Below are positions 42,455 to 54,292 of a stretch of DNA of 64,000 bases, one piece after another. The stretch is from the NCBI GenBank assembly GCA_009746045.1, contig RPFO01000213.1, positions 2,968,837-3,032,836 of the forward strand, read 5' to 3'. The notes below the pieces were generated by a model, which was not told the DNA's origin, ran no database searches, and worked only from the letters and a program-made list of their open reading frames with translations. Both the position numbers and the translations under genes were made by a program. The DNA comes from Mesostigma viride (Eukaryota; Streptophyta; Mesostigmatophyceae; Mesostigmatales; Mesostigmataceae). The number at the start of each line of letters is the position of its first letter. Position 1 is the stretch's first letter.

Positions 42455-44147
42455 ATGGCTATCACGAACAAGAATGTCGCTAAGAAGCTTACCTACAACG
42501 AGGATGATGATGGGCAGGATCGGCGGATGCCCAGAGACAACAACAAGAAGCCGGCTGGCGATGCGGCCATTTCCAAGAAAAAGAAAAAGAACAAAAAGAC
42601 TCACAATGGTTGCCAGGACGAGGGGACGGCGGCTGCAAAGCCGACCGACCTACCCCCCTCCCCTGCGAGGCCGGAGGCCGAGACGGCTCCCCCCGGGGAG
42701 ACCGGCTTACCCTCGACTCCGGCGGCCGCCCCAGCCGCAACCACGGCTGGCGCGGCCATGGCTGCGGAGACCTCGGTGGTAAACCCCACTGAGGCTCCAC
42801 AGTCCGGCCCCACGTTGCCATCTCTTCGGGAGCGTATGCCCCGTCAGACGGCCTCGGTGGCACCGGACGGGACGATTACCTTTCGTCCCGCCACATCAAA
42901 CCTTAATGTCCCTTTCGCCCAGGGACATAACCACATTGAGCTAACGTTTGGGCGACCCTCTGCGTCCCTTCTTCGCAAGAAGAAGGACATGGAGAGTATT
43001 AAACTCGCACGGGTGGTGCGAAAACCTGTGGAACCCATCGCCGGACAACCAATGTCCGACGATGAGGTATCCGACACTGCCAGTCTCCCCGATGGGGAGA
43101 CTGAGATCAATCTTACCCCAGCGCTCCTGGCGGTCGAGCAGGCCGCGCTGGTGGCAAATGAAGAACGCCGAGCGGGCAGCGGGACCGAGAGGTCCGCCGA
43201 GAGGCGGCTTTTCGGCTCGCCGCTAAGCGGCAAGAATATGAAGAGGAAGCCGCCCGTCGCCTGGCTACCCACCAGGCGATGGCGGACGCGTACCGCGAGG
43301 CCACCCAGCGGTTACGTGACCTCTTAAAAAATGCTGACTATCCCATGGACTATGCGGACAGTCAAGACCTGGCCGAGCTTGCTCGGTCAGCACACTTTAA
43401 AACCATGTCCTCCATCACCCAAGCCAGGGTCACGGAGGCCATCTTGGCCAAACATGGGGTGGTAGCTGAAGAAGCCCCCCCGCTGGAAACCACCAGCAAG
43501 AAACCCTCTCCCCCCAACCCCTGCAGTACAAGGAGGGACTGCTGGCCCTGGGCGCGAGGAAGGGCAAAGAGGCGGACTGTCCAGTCCGGCCTGCTATGAT
43601 CATGGGAGAACCACTCCCTGACATACCCGAGGATGAGGCTGCCTTTCAGGCAGCCCTCCGGGAGCATGAGGTACGCAAGGAGATGAAGCGTCTCATGCGG
43701 GAGGAGGCCAGGAGGAGAGCAGAGGCAGACACCCCTGCCCGCCCCTCCACCGATGGGGCTGGACCCAGTGGGGTTACCCGGACACCCCCGGGCTCCCCCA
43801 GGGCCACCATGACCCCCCCTCCCCCTCCCCCACCACCCCAGGTTCGCCCTGTGGGTTGGGGCCCCCTCCCAAACCAGGGGGGGTGGCCAGGACCCCAGGA
43901 GGCCCTGGGGGGAGGTGCAGAGGTGCCACAGGCACCCAACAGGCCTGCTGAGGCCCCCCCAAGGAGCGGGGATGTCCTGGAACAGCTCGCCATTCTCCAG
44001 GCCCAGCTGGCCTCGTTGCAAGATCAGCAGTTAACAGCTAACCAGCTGCAAACTGTCGAGGGCCTGCGCGCCCTGATGTCGCGGTATGAGCGGGGGACCA
44101 TCAACCTGGACCCCACCCGCCTGCAACAAGCAACCGACGCTTCTTGA
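42455..44147 (+). pseudogene. Element B Gag, N-terminal GC-rich part
   Basis: ATG at 42455 in a good context (TACCATGG), 18 bp after the LTR. It starts MAITNKNVAKKLTYNEDDDG with a Lys-rich segment, continues as a helical, Ala/Glu/Arg-rich stretch after a frameshift near 43195 (RQEYEEEAARRLATHQAMAD), shifts again near 43500, then runs through a Pro-rich linker to LEQLAILQAQLASLQDQQL, a coiled-coil-like segment, and a stop at 44145-44147. G+C is clearly higher than in the rest of the element. The function is inferred from position only. Confidence 0.6.
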
Positions 44148-45078
44148 GGGCCAACCCCCCTCTCACAGGTGTGTTTAACCCTCATAAAAAGGAATCCAAA
44201 ATCAATATTGCTGGCTTGCCTGAGGGTCACACTGTTGAACAAGCTAAGCAATTTGTTTTTGCTTTGGAGTATGGGATGGAAGGTCTTAACCTTAGACATC
44301 AGTTTAAGGCTCTCAGGGCCTCCTCCACATTCCATCAATCATCTCCTGCAATCAGAGCATTGATTCAAACCTATCAGGAACGTACCCTGACACCTGAAGC
44401 AGCCATTGAACAGTGGCCTACCTTTATCACTGATCTGAAACAGCTAGTGCTTACCAATAACCACATGGAAGCAGTAGAACGTTTCAACTGGCTTGCTGCA
44501 TATAAGGTGAACAAGAATAACCTCTCTGGGGATGCAAAAACATACAGGGTAATGATTGAGAAAGACCTTGAGCTTCTCAAGCTCCAACCAAGGTATCTCA
44601 TCCACACCTGGCTAACAAAAGCTAATTTGCAACCTTCTGTCCTGGCTACCCTGCTTACAGGCCTCAAGTCCCTCTGGGACAACTTCAGAGCTGCCATGCT
44701 CTATATCGAGGAGGCAGTGGACCCCCTGGGTACTGGCAACAACCAGGCCCAGGACCCCAAGGTCCAGGGTGTCCAAGGCCACAAACGCAAGGGGCAGGCC
44801 AGCCAGGGGGGGCACCCAAGACCCACAAGTCCTCCCACCAAGGGGGCAGTGGCTCTCAGGGGCGTGGCAACACGTGGCACCGTGTGCCCCTGCATGGCAA
44901 CCCCAACAACAACAACAACAACAACAACAACAGGTCCCAGCAGGGCAATAACAACAACAGGTCCCAACAGGGCCAAAACAACAACAACAACAGGTCCCAG
45001 CAGGGCCAGAACCGGTCCCAGCAGGGAAACAACAACAACAACAACAACAACCAGCCTGGCAACCCTGGGGGTCCATAA
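44144..45078 (+). pseudogene. Element B Gag, capsid-like part and Asn-rich linker
   Basis: An open frame with helical capsid-like sequence (GLPEGHTVEQAKQFVFALEY, ERFNWLAAYKVNKNNLSG, LEDDLELL-like helices, LLTGLKSLWDNFRAAM), then a basic Gly/Ser/Gln-rich tail. In the +2-shifted frame the AAC repeats give Asn runs separated by RSQQG (44900-45060), probably the true frame. There is no upstream ATG in frame; the previous ORF ends exactly where this begins, so readthrough, frameshifting or a sequence break joins them. Confidence 0.65.
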
Positions 45079-46589
45079 GGTGCCTGAGGTGCTTCCAACG
45101 AGGGCACGCACGGCACAACTGCCCCAACAACGACTCCCTGGCCAACGTGGATCTCTGCCCGGGCTGCTGGCACGCACGTCATCCCCTGGGGCCTCCAGGC
45201 AGCCGTTGCAACAGGCCTCGCTACCCAAATCAATGTGAGTTCACTCACCTTATGTACTCTGAGGATGATGATCTCATTACCATTGGGGATGGCAACCAGG
45301 GCATAATTGATTTTGAGGCAGCAACCTTACTGTCCTCCCAACACCCTGTTCTGGAACCTTACATAAAAGCACTAACCCCTACTGTTGACAACTCCATAGA
45401 TATCAAGGAGCTTGCTCATCAGCTGCACCTAGCCATGGGTCATGAAACAGTGGCTGAGGAACTGGCCAGACGGCTGGGGGGTAGTAGCATGGGAAAACAA
45501 CTCAGGAATGCAGTAAAACTGGCTAGACAACACTGTCAAGAATGTCAGTTCAATAGCCCCAAACCTCAAAAATGGCATACTGCAACTCCTTCCACCAATA
45601 GGGGCATGATAGTGGGGGATGTGATGCACATCAACAAAGATGTCCAACCCTACCTGATCCTAAAAGACTCATGGTCCAGGTTCACAGTAATGGAACCCCT
45701 ACCTGGCATGTCTGCAGGGCAGCTACGTGTTGCACTCATGATTGCTTTACCCAGATTCTACCCAGTTGACAGAATTTTGCTTGATCAACAATTTTCTTGT
45801 CTGACTGACCTGGAAGGGTGTGAAGCAATAGAGATTGCTGGGCTGGAAGATCATGAGGGTCAGGGGGTCATTGAAAGAACCATCAGATCTGTCAAAACCC
45901 TACTAGCCAAAAATCCTTCCAAGGATGCTACTTCAGGGGTCTATTGTGACAGGGCACTCTGGTGTCATGAAATGTGCACAACCCTAAACATGAGACCTGT
46001 CTTGCATGCCACGTGGGGTGAAGTAATCCCAGCAGGCCTGCAGGCAGGTGTATATCCCCCAGAGGTGATAGCACTGTACAACACTGCACGTGCACAAACC
46101 TCAGCAAAACTGGCAGAAAAAGATAAAACCCATTCCAGGCCAGTATTCCAAAAAGGTGATCAAGTTCTCTATTACAAGGAAAACAGCTTTGGTAAGGTTG
46201 GAACTTGGCTAGGTCCAGTTACCATCCGTGGATTTACCAAAAACAGCAAGACCGTGGAGGTCAAGCACAATATCAATGGGAAGCGTCACAGGGTGAGCTG
46301 TCATAGAATTAAGAAGTATTATTCTCCCATGGCAGACGTGCCTGGGGAAGAGTCTTTAAGCATGGACTCACTACTTCTATCTGGCAACTCCAGCATGCCC
46401 AGCAGTAGCTCTGAGCCACCAATTACTGCTGTTGACAGCACCACAGCACCCTCTGTGAACCCTTCCACCCTCAGTGAAGCCAGGCCCACTTCACAACCTG
46501 GGGATTGCTTAACCAGGCACGAGGTAGCTGGGTTGGAAGCATTAGCTCAGCCCCAAGGCACGAACCTGTCTGCCAACCTCCCGCTCTGA
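45079..46589 (+). CDS. Element B zinc knuckle and integrase
   Basis: The frame opens with the knuckle CLRCFQRGHARHNC, then a second Cys/His cluster. Counting from 45147 (residue 1), the integrase zinc-binding site is HQLHLAMGH (91-99) with HCQEC (129-133), followed by the catalytic core with Asp in VGDVMHI (158), Asp in ILLDQQFSC (213) and Glu in VIERTIRS (243). All three acidic residues are present. The C-terminus (about 333-395, KGDQVLYY, GTWLGPVTI, RHRVSCHRIKKYY) resembles the GPY/F module of Ty3/retroviral integrases. The frame is intact from knuckle to stop. It would insert the cDNA into the genome; the 5-bp TSD fits. Confidence 0.85.
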
Positions 46590-46596
46590 GGTCAAA

Positions 46597-48030
46597 TTGG
46601 CAGTCGCCTTGCAAGCATTACACAGGTCACATAAGCAACAAGCTGCTGTGGCCGCAGGGTTGGCAAAAGTCTCAGCTGTGTGCACTAGTCAGGACCCCTG
46701 GACCCTGGCAATAGACACTCAGGCACAGGTCAGTGTGATCAGTGCACAAGCCATCCCTGGTCTTGAGATTGCACCTTCATTTTGGGCACGGGTGCAGGAT
46801 TTCTCAGGCCAAAGCTCACTGGATGTAGTGGGACAAGTGATGCTCCCTATACTTGGTATTCAGACACCCTTCCAGGTGGTGGAGGGGTACTCTGGTAACA
46901 CCTTGTTGGGGGAACCTTTTGTATCCTATCCTGGGGTGCTTATCTCAGCTAATGAGCTCAGTGTCACAGGGGTGGGTGCAGTTCCTCTGGACCACTTTAA
47001 AATCCCTCTCTCCAGTATTGTCCCTGGTATGGATGCTGTCATCAAGGCAGTCAACACTCAGTATGCACCAGGGGAGATCCCTGATCTGGACAAGTTAGTG
47101 CACAGCCAGTTCCTCCATCCCTCAGCCTTTGGGCTGGGTAAGTGGGACATAGCCATGCACTCACCCCACCAAATCTCCCACGTCATACAAGAATGCAAAA
47201 CACAAAAAGGGTTTACCAAGTGGCTGATGGCCATTGTCCACCAAGCCAGGCAGGAATGGGTCCTGCCCAACCCCAAAAACCCTCAATACAAACCGCCTGT
47301 CACCCCTTCATGGGACGTGCCAGAGGGAGCCAAAAAGCTCAGATTAAAATTTGTTCTCAAACAAAAACCACAAAAAGTGGGCTCCCCAATCTTCCATGCC
47401 AGACCATGTGTCACAGAATTAAAGGGGACTCCACACTGCCAAAAGGGGAAACATACACACCTGGGCTGCAACAAACCTCACTCAGGATCATGCTCTCCCT
47501 ATTCCTCCACAACCTCAATGCAGGCCAAGACTATGTCTGCAAAGCCACTGATTAAAAGGGCCTTCCTCAGGGGGGACCCAGAAAAGGCTGAATCTGTGTG
47601 GAAAGGGAAGGTGTACGTGGTAGACACCCCAGCTGTGTGGAAACCTTATATTGATGAGCCCCACCTTATCATCAACATTGGGGTGGAAGGGCTTGTCAGT
47701 GCCCCAAAAATTTTCAGAGACTCAGCAGAGGAAGTATTCAAAAAGCTCAAGGCCACGTATGATGACCTGGACCCATGCTTTTTTGTTGTACCCACCCCCT
47801 CTGGACTGCTGTTCTTTGTGTGGCATGGAGATGACCAACTCATTTGTGGGCCTAGAGCTGAGGTGGAAACCTTTATTCAGCAGGTCCAGGAATCATATGA
47901 GATTGGCAAACAGGTGGAATTGAGCACAACCCCCATCCAGTTCTGTGGCATCATGTTGCAGCTGCACAGGCAGCCAGATCAATGGGTCTGCTCTCTCTCT
48001 CCTCCTGCAGAATATATCAAGATTGTCTAG
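46597..48030 (+). pseudogene. Element B aspartic protease and reverse transcriptase
   Basis: It overlaps the integrase end by a change of frame. The protease has WTLAIDTQAQVSVISAQAI (residues 36-53: catalytic Asp40, with Gln in place of the usual Gly of D-T/S-G) and NTLLGEPFV for the flap/ILG part. The RT is copia-like: KRAFLRG after motif A, DPCFFVVPTPSGLLFF, WHGDDQLICG (HGDD at 410-413 in place of YVDD) and FCGIMLQ. The motif A Asp (CKATD) lies in another frame (47142-47555), so two compensating frameshifts near 47425 and 47556 break this copy. There is no true start codon. Confidence 0.8.
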
Positions 48031-48754
48031 ATCTGCTGCATCACACCTGCCTCCCCTTACACATGTGTGCCACTGTTCAGGGCAAACTGGGGTGGTGGTC
48101 AGCCATCTGTGGGGCTCCCTTAGCTGTCATCAGCAGGGTCACCCATGATGTTCTAGTCAAAATCAAATGCAGTCACATCAGGAAGTTGATCCATGACTGT
48201 CCCCCCCTCATCCTCCATGGCCTGAATCTGATGGAAGACATCCACATCCAATGTGTCATGGACAGCTCCATGGAGAGCAGAACAATCAATCAGATGGGGG
48301 CACGGGAATCAGGGCTGTTTTTTCTCACCAACAGGTCAGATTACATGTCCCTCACTTCCTGGTACAGCAGGCTACACCGCAGAAAACCTGGCAGCAGCAA
48401 CTCAGCTGAATGTCGTGCTGTGGTGTCTGCTGCATTGCATGCTCGTTCCCTGCAGCACATGCTCACCTGGCTACAAACCCAGGCAGGCAGCACATGCAAT
48501 GTCATCTCACATCTCTATACTGACAGCCAATCTGTGATCAGTTTTCTAACCAAGAAATCTGTTCTGCTGCTGTCCACACTGACTTGGATTGGGTGATCCT
48601 CAAACAGGAGGCCACCTATTTTTCCAGCTGGACTCATGTGGATGATGAGGACAACCCAGCAGACGCTCTCACGAAGCTGCGGGATGCTGCTGGCCAACAG
48701 TACCAGCTCCTCTTTCAGAACATGAACCCCTATGATATCAGAGTCAGTGTTTGA
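47982..48754 (+). pseudogene. Element B RNase H domain
   Basis: Copia-type RNase H blocks: CVMDSSMESRTINQMGARES, SNSAECRAVVSAALHARSLQ, LYTDSQSVISFLTKK, then after a frameshift near 48590 SSWTHVDDEDNPADALTKL with the terminal ADALTK signature. The catalytic Asp, Glu and two Asp are all visible. Stop at 48752-48754. It removes RNA from the cDNA hybrid in an active element. Confidence 0.8.
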
Positions 48755-49127
48755 ATAAATGACTGGCCATAGCACAGTACACAACCACCCACCCCCTTAC
48801 CACAGCGATAGCTGCTGGGCGCCATAAAATTCAACACATTCGTTGTGGGGTGTGAGTGCTGGCTAGGTCAGATTTGTATCCATTTGCAGCTTGAGGACAC
48901 AAGCTTTGTATCCATTTACTTAATGTGTGCTTCAGTAACTGGCCAAACCAGCCAGCTGTGTACACCTTATTTAATGTGCAATATAACACCTGGCCAGAAC
49001 AGCCAGCTGTAACCAACCTGGCTCAACCAGCCATGTCTCTTTTGTACCCCTAATCAACTTAAAAACAATAACAATAATGTTGGGGGTGCAGACCTGCATT
49101 AAGAAATAAATAATAAAACAATACTGG

Positions 49128-49601
49128 AGTTAGTCTCCATGCTTTGCTGTAGACTAAGTCTCAAAGGCATTGTGAATACAACGTATGAATAAGCCTTGTA
49201 AACCTACGTTGGTATGTGAATATAAATACCACGTGGGCTATGCAGATAGGAATGCTAGTCGAGTCGCATACGTTTCCCTAGATAGGTACTTTGGGTACTG
49301 AGGTACGTGACAGATGTCAGTACCCAGTATACGTAGTGTCCTGTCATTGGACGGTACTAGAGTATCCTAGATAGGGACCGTACCGCAGCGTGCATTGATC
49401 TGTGATCGCACGATGCAGTGACTGGACGGCTACCTGTCATCGTGTGGCCACGGGCCAACGGTCTGCACCCAACGGTCACTGGCGGCGCAGCCGGTGAGAG
49501 GAACGTTGATAAAGGGTAAACCTATTTTCTAATGGACCAAGCATTCATTGCTCATTGCGTTCACTGTGTCTTCAAGCAATATATCCCACCGCATTCTAAC
49601 T
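49128..49601 (+). repeat. 3' LTR of element B
   Basis: 474 bp. Followed directly by the GAGAC duplication. Confidence 0.93.
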
Positions 49602-49606
49602 GAGAC

Positions 49607-51683
49607 GGCCCTCGTGGGGTTCGTCAGTCATCTTCTACCCCTACCGAATGAAGGATTATGATTATTTACATTAATGCTGTCAGCCTTGCTTGATAGCTCT
49701 GTCTTATGTTCCCGGCTTGTGGAACACACTTTTCTCACTCTGGTACAGATAAAGGATTACATTCCTATCTTTAGCCACCTCTTATTCATACATTCCCGTA
49801 CGCCCCGCGTTTGGGTTTGTGCCTATATGCTCGTCAGCTCTTGGCAAGCATCTTAGATGCTTTGTGGGGGGGGGAGGAAAGGAAATTAAAATTTTCCCCT
49901 ACACTCAATGAAATCTCGACGCCTCCTCCACCTCATGTGCCTCCTATGCGTTCATTAGGAGTCACCCGTGGCATGTTTCCCCAACCAGTATCCTACGTCT
50001 ACTACTCGTATCCCAGATAGCGTCCTTGTATTGACTTTGGTTCTTTTACCCTTAATTCCTACTACCTTGTTTAAGGAAAAGTAAAATAGCACCTTCTCTA
50101 CAAATGGTCTCTCAATCTTCCCCTGGTCGCGTTTTACCCGCTATCAATCATCGTGCTAGTGCTAGTGGTAGTGACCCTACTAGTACACATCTTCCTTCTA
50201 CCCATGTTTATGCTACCCCTGTTGGTAATAAGCCGTAAGCGTGAGTCCATGGATACCTTACCCCACAGGCAGTGATGTCTAGGCTTCCTACCGAGTCTCC
50301 CTTGACCCCTGCGTACCACTTAGGTAATCGTACGCCTATGGATGCACCCCTACGCCTATTGGTGCACCACTACCTATGAAGTACGTCAGCATGCTAGGTT
50401 AGCTAGTGCTGCACACGGGCAGCTCCCTCCTACGTCTACTAACCCTGCCCCAGCTTCTGTTGCTGCTCCTACCCTGTTGGGTGTGGCACCTACAAGTAAA
50501 TGGTCGTACGCATGCTCCTATATAGGTCCTTCTGGTAGACCTACTGCCGTCCCCATGCGTCCTCCTGCCCTTTTGCGCAGCCTACCATTGCCTATGAAAC
50601 CTGATCGGTCTTCCCCTACCCCTGCCTTCAATGTACAAGGTAACCCTACTGATACCCCTAAGGTTAGGGCTGCCCAGCAACGGGCCAGTGAGCCAATACG
50701 TCCTCCCCCTGTCACTATACTTCTACCCTTCCTGCAACCCCTGCCTCTGGTGCTGTACCCCCAAGACGTTCTTTCCTAGCTCCTTTTGGCCCTTCTGGTC
50801 ACCCTTTTGCCCTACCCTTGCGCCCACCTCAACTTGGGATTATCCTATCGCTGCCTATGAAAATTTTCAGGTTTTTCAGATGCCCTCTCGCGTAGCAAAT
50901 TTAGAAGTTAATCAAGATTTTAGCACTATGCTATTGGATGATAGAACTATGTTCATTTGGCATATTCTTCGCTTAGGGAAGGTTATCAATGTGTCTACCA
51001 TTTATTATGGTTATCAGCCTGAGGGCTTGGTTCAGGCTAAGCCCCTACCTACAACCTACCCTATCTATGCCCAACCTTGGTTTCTTCCACGCTTTGTGTC
51101 AGTAGAAGAAAGTGGTCCTATGGCTATATAGCTACGATCCCTCCCACCTTCCCGAGCTTAACCATCCCTACATGTATTCGTTATATACCCAAGCCAGATT
51201 ATAAGGCTATACCCCTTAGTTTGTGCGTACTCACCTTCATTGTGTGGCTGTTTTACTCACTAGCCTTCATAACTTTACCCTTTCTCCTACCTCATAAGCA
51301 GTTGGATCTCGGTGTTGTAGATCTTGCTGCCCTTGATTTTTCCCCCACCATCCTGTTTGACAACTCTTATGTCACGTGATTCTCCTCATGTGGTTTTTCC
51401 TCCCCACTCTTATACAAGGATTTTCCTTGTTGATGTGAGAGGGGAGGGGGCACAATAGATAGTTACCTGAATGCAAACCCCTATAACATTAGAACCCCTA
51501 TAACATTTGGTTCCTTGTCCATTACGGTTACAAAGAAAGAGTAAATTATTATTTCCTACTCAGTGGAGTGGTTGCATGTAACTTTTCTGCTTTATGATTT
51601 CTTACCCATTTTGGTGGTTGAGTGTTTTCTTTTGTGACTACCTTTGTTGTTTTCTTTTACTTACTTTTTAAGGCATCTTCCTA
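49607..51683 (+). pseudogene. Element A internal region with gag-like repeat 1
   Basis: From ATG 50104 the plus strand encodes a Ser/Thr/Pro-rich, stop-interrupted product: MVSQSSPGRVLPAINHRAS, then YIGPSGRPTAVPMRPP, then after a frame change AAYENFQVFQMPSRVANLEV and NQDFSTMLLDD. The GPSGxPxAxPxRPP...YPxxAYE...VAxLExNxDFSTM arrangement returns at 53490-53930, so the region is internally duplicated. No known domain. Its position after the 5' LTR suggests Gag. Confidence 0.45.
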
Positions 51684-51691
51684 CTTTCATG

Positions 51692-53002
51692 CCGGGTTGG
51701 TCTGTACGCCGCACTTTTGCGCTAAAATGCGGGATAAAGCATATTATGGGCCTCGACGTATTTTACGCGTATTTTACGTCTGACCACGCGGTTTGGACTT
51801 AGAATTTTTCAGGGTTACCAGCGGGCAGCGGGCACTGGCGCGGTGCCCAGGTTCTGGGCGCGGCGCGCTCACTGCACATTTGAGATTTTTACTACTAGAA
51901 GTAGATGCGTACAGTTCTTTTCATAAAGCGCAAGCCTTGCAAAATGTTTGGCCGGTAGGAGACAGCTAGGACTAGGTACATAACGCATAAATAACAGTGT
52001 GCCAGCAAATGCCAGCTGTGCTACTGACGGTGTAATGCAATATAGCGACGACGAGGCCAGTGCGACTGTGCGACAGTGTGCAGCCATTTTCGATTTGCAG
52101 CCATGAAGAAGAAAGGGCCTGAATGGGATTTCGTTCTCGAGAAGAAAGAAGCAGCCACAGATGCTGTTAGTAACAAAACGCAGTTTGTGTCGAATAAGTT
52201 CTGCTCATTTTGCAACAAGAAGTTCTCATACGGGGCGGGGGCAATGATCAGCGTATTCCGAGTCCGTGCACACTTTGCCGGAATCGCAGGGGAAGGGATG
52301 TTATGTACCTGCGAAAAAATTCCACCGAATATCCGGAGCAGGTTTCTCAGGATGTATAACAACAAGTCGCAGCAGTCAGACGCCAAGAAGCAGCACAATT
52401 TGAACAGGGCAATGGCGGAGATGGGAGGGGCAGCTGCGCCGGCTGACTTGTCGTCGGTTCCCAGCAAAGGCCAGCTGAGCATCACCAAATGGCTGGTTCC
52501 CGTCGACGAGAAAGGTGTCCAGCTGCTGGCTGCCGAATTTTTTATCGAGAACGGCATTGCTTCAATGCGGCTGAGAGCGCCTCTTTCAAGCAGATGGTGG
52601 CCGGCATGATCCAGTACAAAGGAGGGCACGTCACCCCTCCTTCTCGGAAGTTGTGTCTTATGTCCTCTCATGCATTATATAGTGGATGGCTTTCCTTACA
52701 ATCAATTAATTAATTGAATCCTTACTATTCCCGTTGCAGCATGCTCCCCCCTGCATTTAACAAATCATAATCAGATAGGATTGCAGGGCATAAATGGAAG
52801 ATGTTAATAAATAAGCATATACACCAAATTTCAGTTGTAATAACTGCATGACCATCATCAAGGAGCGTGCTAATTGGGTGACTGACAAGTGGACCACAAA
52901 AACTGTCGCGCATTTTACCACCGCGTATTTTATACCCCCCACGTATAATACGCGTATTTTAAGTCCACGTATTATACCCCGCACACGTATTTTCCAACCT
53001 GG
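51692..53002 (+). mobile_element. hAT transposon with 8-bp TSD, inside element A
   Basis: TSD CTTTCATG at 51684-51691 and 53003-53010; short TIRs CCGGGTTGG / CCAGGTTGG; subterminal copies of ACGCGTATTTTA and ACGTATTTTA at both ends. 1,311 bp, internally deleted: it keeps only the 5' part of a transposase. Confidence 0.88.
52103..52690 (+). pseudogene. hAT transposase N-terminus with BED zinc finger
   Basis: Starts MKKKGPEWDFVLEKK. The BED-type finger is FCSFCNKKFSYGAGAMISVF then RVRAHFAGI...CTC (Cys-Cys...His...Cys), followed by KIPPNIRSRF. Downstream SITKWLVPVDEKGVQLLAAE leads, after a frameshift near 52560, to FNAAESASFKQMVAGMI and PPSRK, the block that precedes the DDE core of hAT transposases. 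The catalytic domain is missing, so the copy cannot move itself. Confidence 0.75.
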
Positions 53003-53044
53003 CTTTCATGTACCTTGTTCATAACTTTACCTTATTTTTCCATA

Positions 53045-53930
53045 ATGGCTTCTAATCATTCTCTGGGTGGTGGTATGTCACCTATTTCCCTACGTATGTC
53101 AGGTAATATGGTGGAGATGTCCACTAACACGGATTTACCTTCTACTAATAATGTTAATACTAGACGGGACTCATTGGATAATGTGCACCATCTTCCCCCT
53201 CAAGGTGATTCCCTACGTACTAGAATATTACCTCCTGCTACCCCTTCCTTCTACTTGCGTCGTACCCCTTCTGGAGCCCCGCTAACTTATGAGGAGCGGG
53301 TACGTGTTACTAGGGCTCAAAGGGAAGCATCCCTTCCCCCTACCTATACCCCAGCCCCCGTGGCTACAGCAGCCCCTAGTGATAATGCAGCTCCTACTAC
53401 TGCAGTTTGTGTTGTCCCTACTGCTCCTTCTATTACTACTACCTCATATATGTGCCTCCTTATGGTTTGGGTCGCAGTCAGGCTCCTATGGGCCCTAGTG
53501 GTCGTCCCAGCGCTGTGCCCACCCGTCCCCCTGTCGCCTGGTCCTACCCTGATACCGCTTATGAGGCTGCACAAGCTCCATCGTGTGTGGCTGATTTAGA
53601 AATAAATAGTGATTTTAGTACCATGCCCTTACATGATAAGAATTATGACCACTACGCCTACTCGTCTGTTAGGGAAGAATATACTATTCCTTACATGTCT
53701 GGTCATGCTCCTGAGGCTGTGGCCCCTTCCAAACCTCTGGTTAAAACCTATCCCAGCCCCAGGTTCTTACCTCCCTTTGTATCGGATGAGGATGGTGGGC
53801 CTATTGGTACATATGACCCTGCCCACCCCCCTAAGCCCCCCTCTCTACCTTTGTTTGCTAATATCCCTAAGTTGGATGTCTACTCCCCAACAATTCTTTA
53901 CCTTTGTCATGCTACTAACTCAGAATTCTG
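53045..53930 (+). pseudogene. Element A gag-like repeat 2
   Basis: ATG 53045: MASNHSLGGGMSPISLRMSG, YEERVRVTRAQREASLPPTY, then after a frame change GRSQAPMGPSGRPSAVPTRP, YPDTAYEAAQAPSCVADLEI, NSDFSTMPLHDKNYDHYAY and PSPRFLPPFVSDEDGGPIGT. This is the better-preserved relative of 50520-51130. Pro/Ser/Tyr-rich with no enzyme motif. Confidence 0.45.
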
Positions 53931-54292
53931 AGTCCTGGCAAAACCATAATAGGTGGCGCCTACCTGATTCAGTGCTAGTTCCACACTACCTTACTACCTG
54001 TATCACGTCTGAACTAGCTACTATTATGAGGAAGAATCCTCCTACGTTGAAGAACTAGATATATGTGATACTGGTTCGTCTTCTATTGCTGACACCCCGA
54101 TCACTCTTGATGTCGGTGCACTTACCATTACATTGTCTACGAACACATAATTTGACGACACATGATTGCAAGTATTTATTACTACTGTGGATGCTGACAA
54201 TACCTTACCACTATGTGTTAGACTCCTGATGTTTGTAAACGGTGGTCTAAGTTACTGTTCCTTCTACCGTTGTGGACTCTTTCCTTCATTGT

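Larger units (their letters stand above)
41964..49606 (+). mobile_element. Copia-type LTR retrotransposon B with gag-IN-PR-RT-RH order
   Basis: The element proper is 41969-49601. Its LTRs end in AGTTAG...CTAACT and the TSD is GAGAC at 41964-41968 and 49602-49606. It is inserted in the 5' untranslated part of element A in the same orientation. Internal domains run Gag N-part, capsid-like part, Asn-rich linker, CCHC knuckle, integrase, aspartic protease, copia-like RT, RNase H. That order differs from Ty1/copia (PR-IN-RT-RH) and from Ty3 (PR-RT-RH-IN). Several frameshifts break the coding frame. Confidence 0.92.

Noticed and set aside
42489-44951. Long minus-strand Pro/Gly/Cys-rich ORFs
   Set aside because: Antisense shadows of the GC-rich gag and its AAC repeats.
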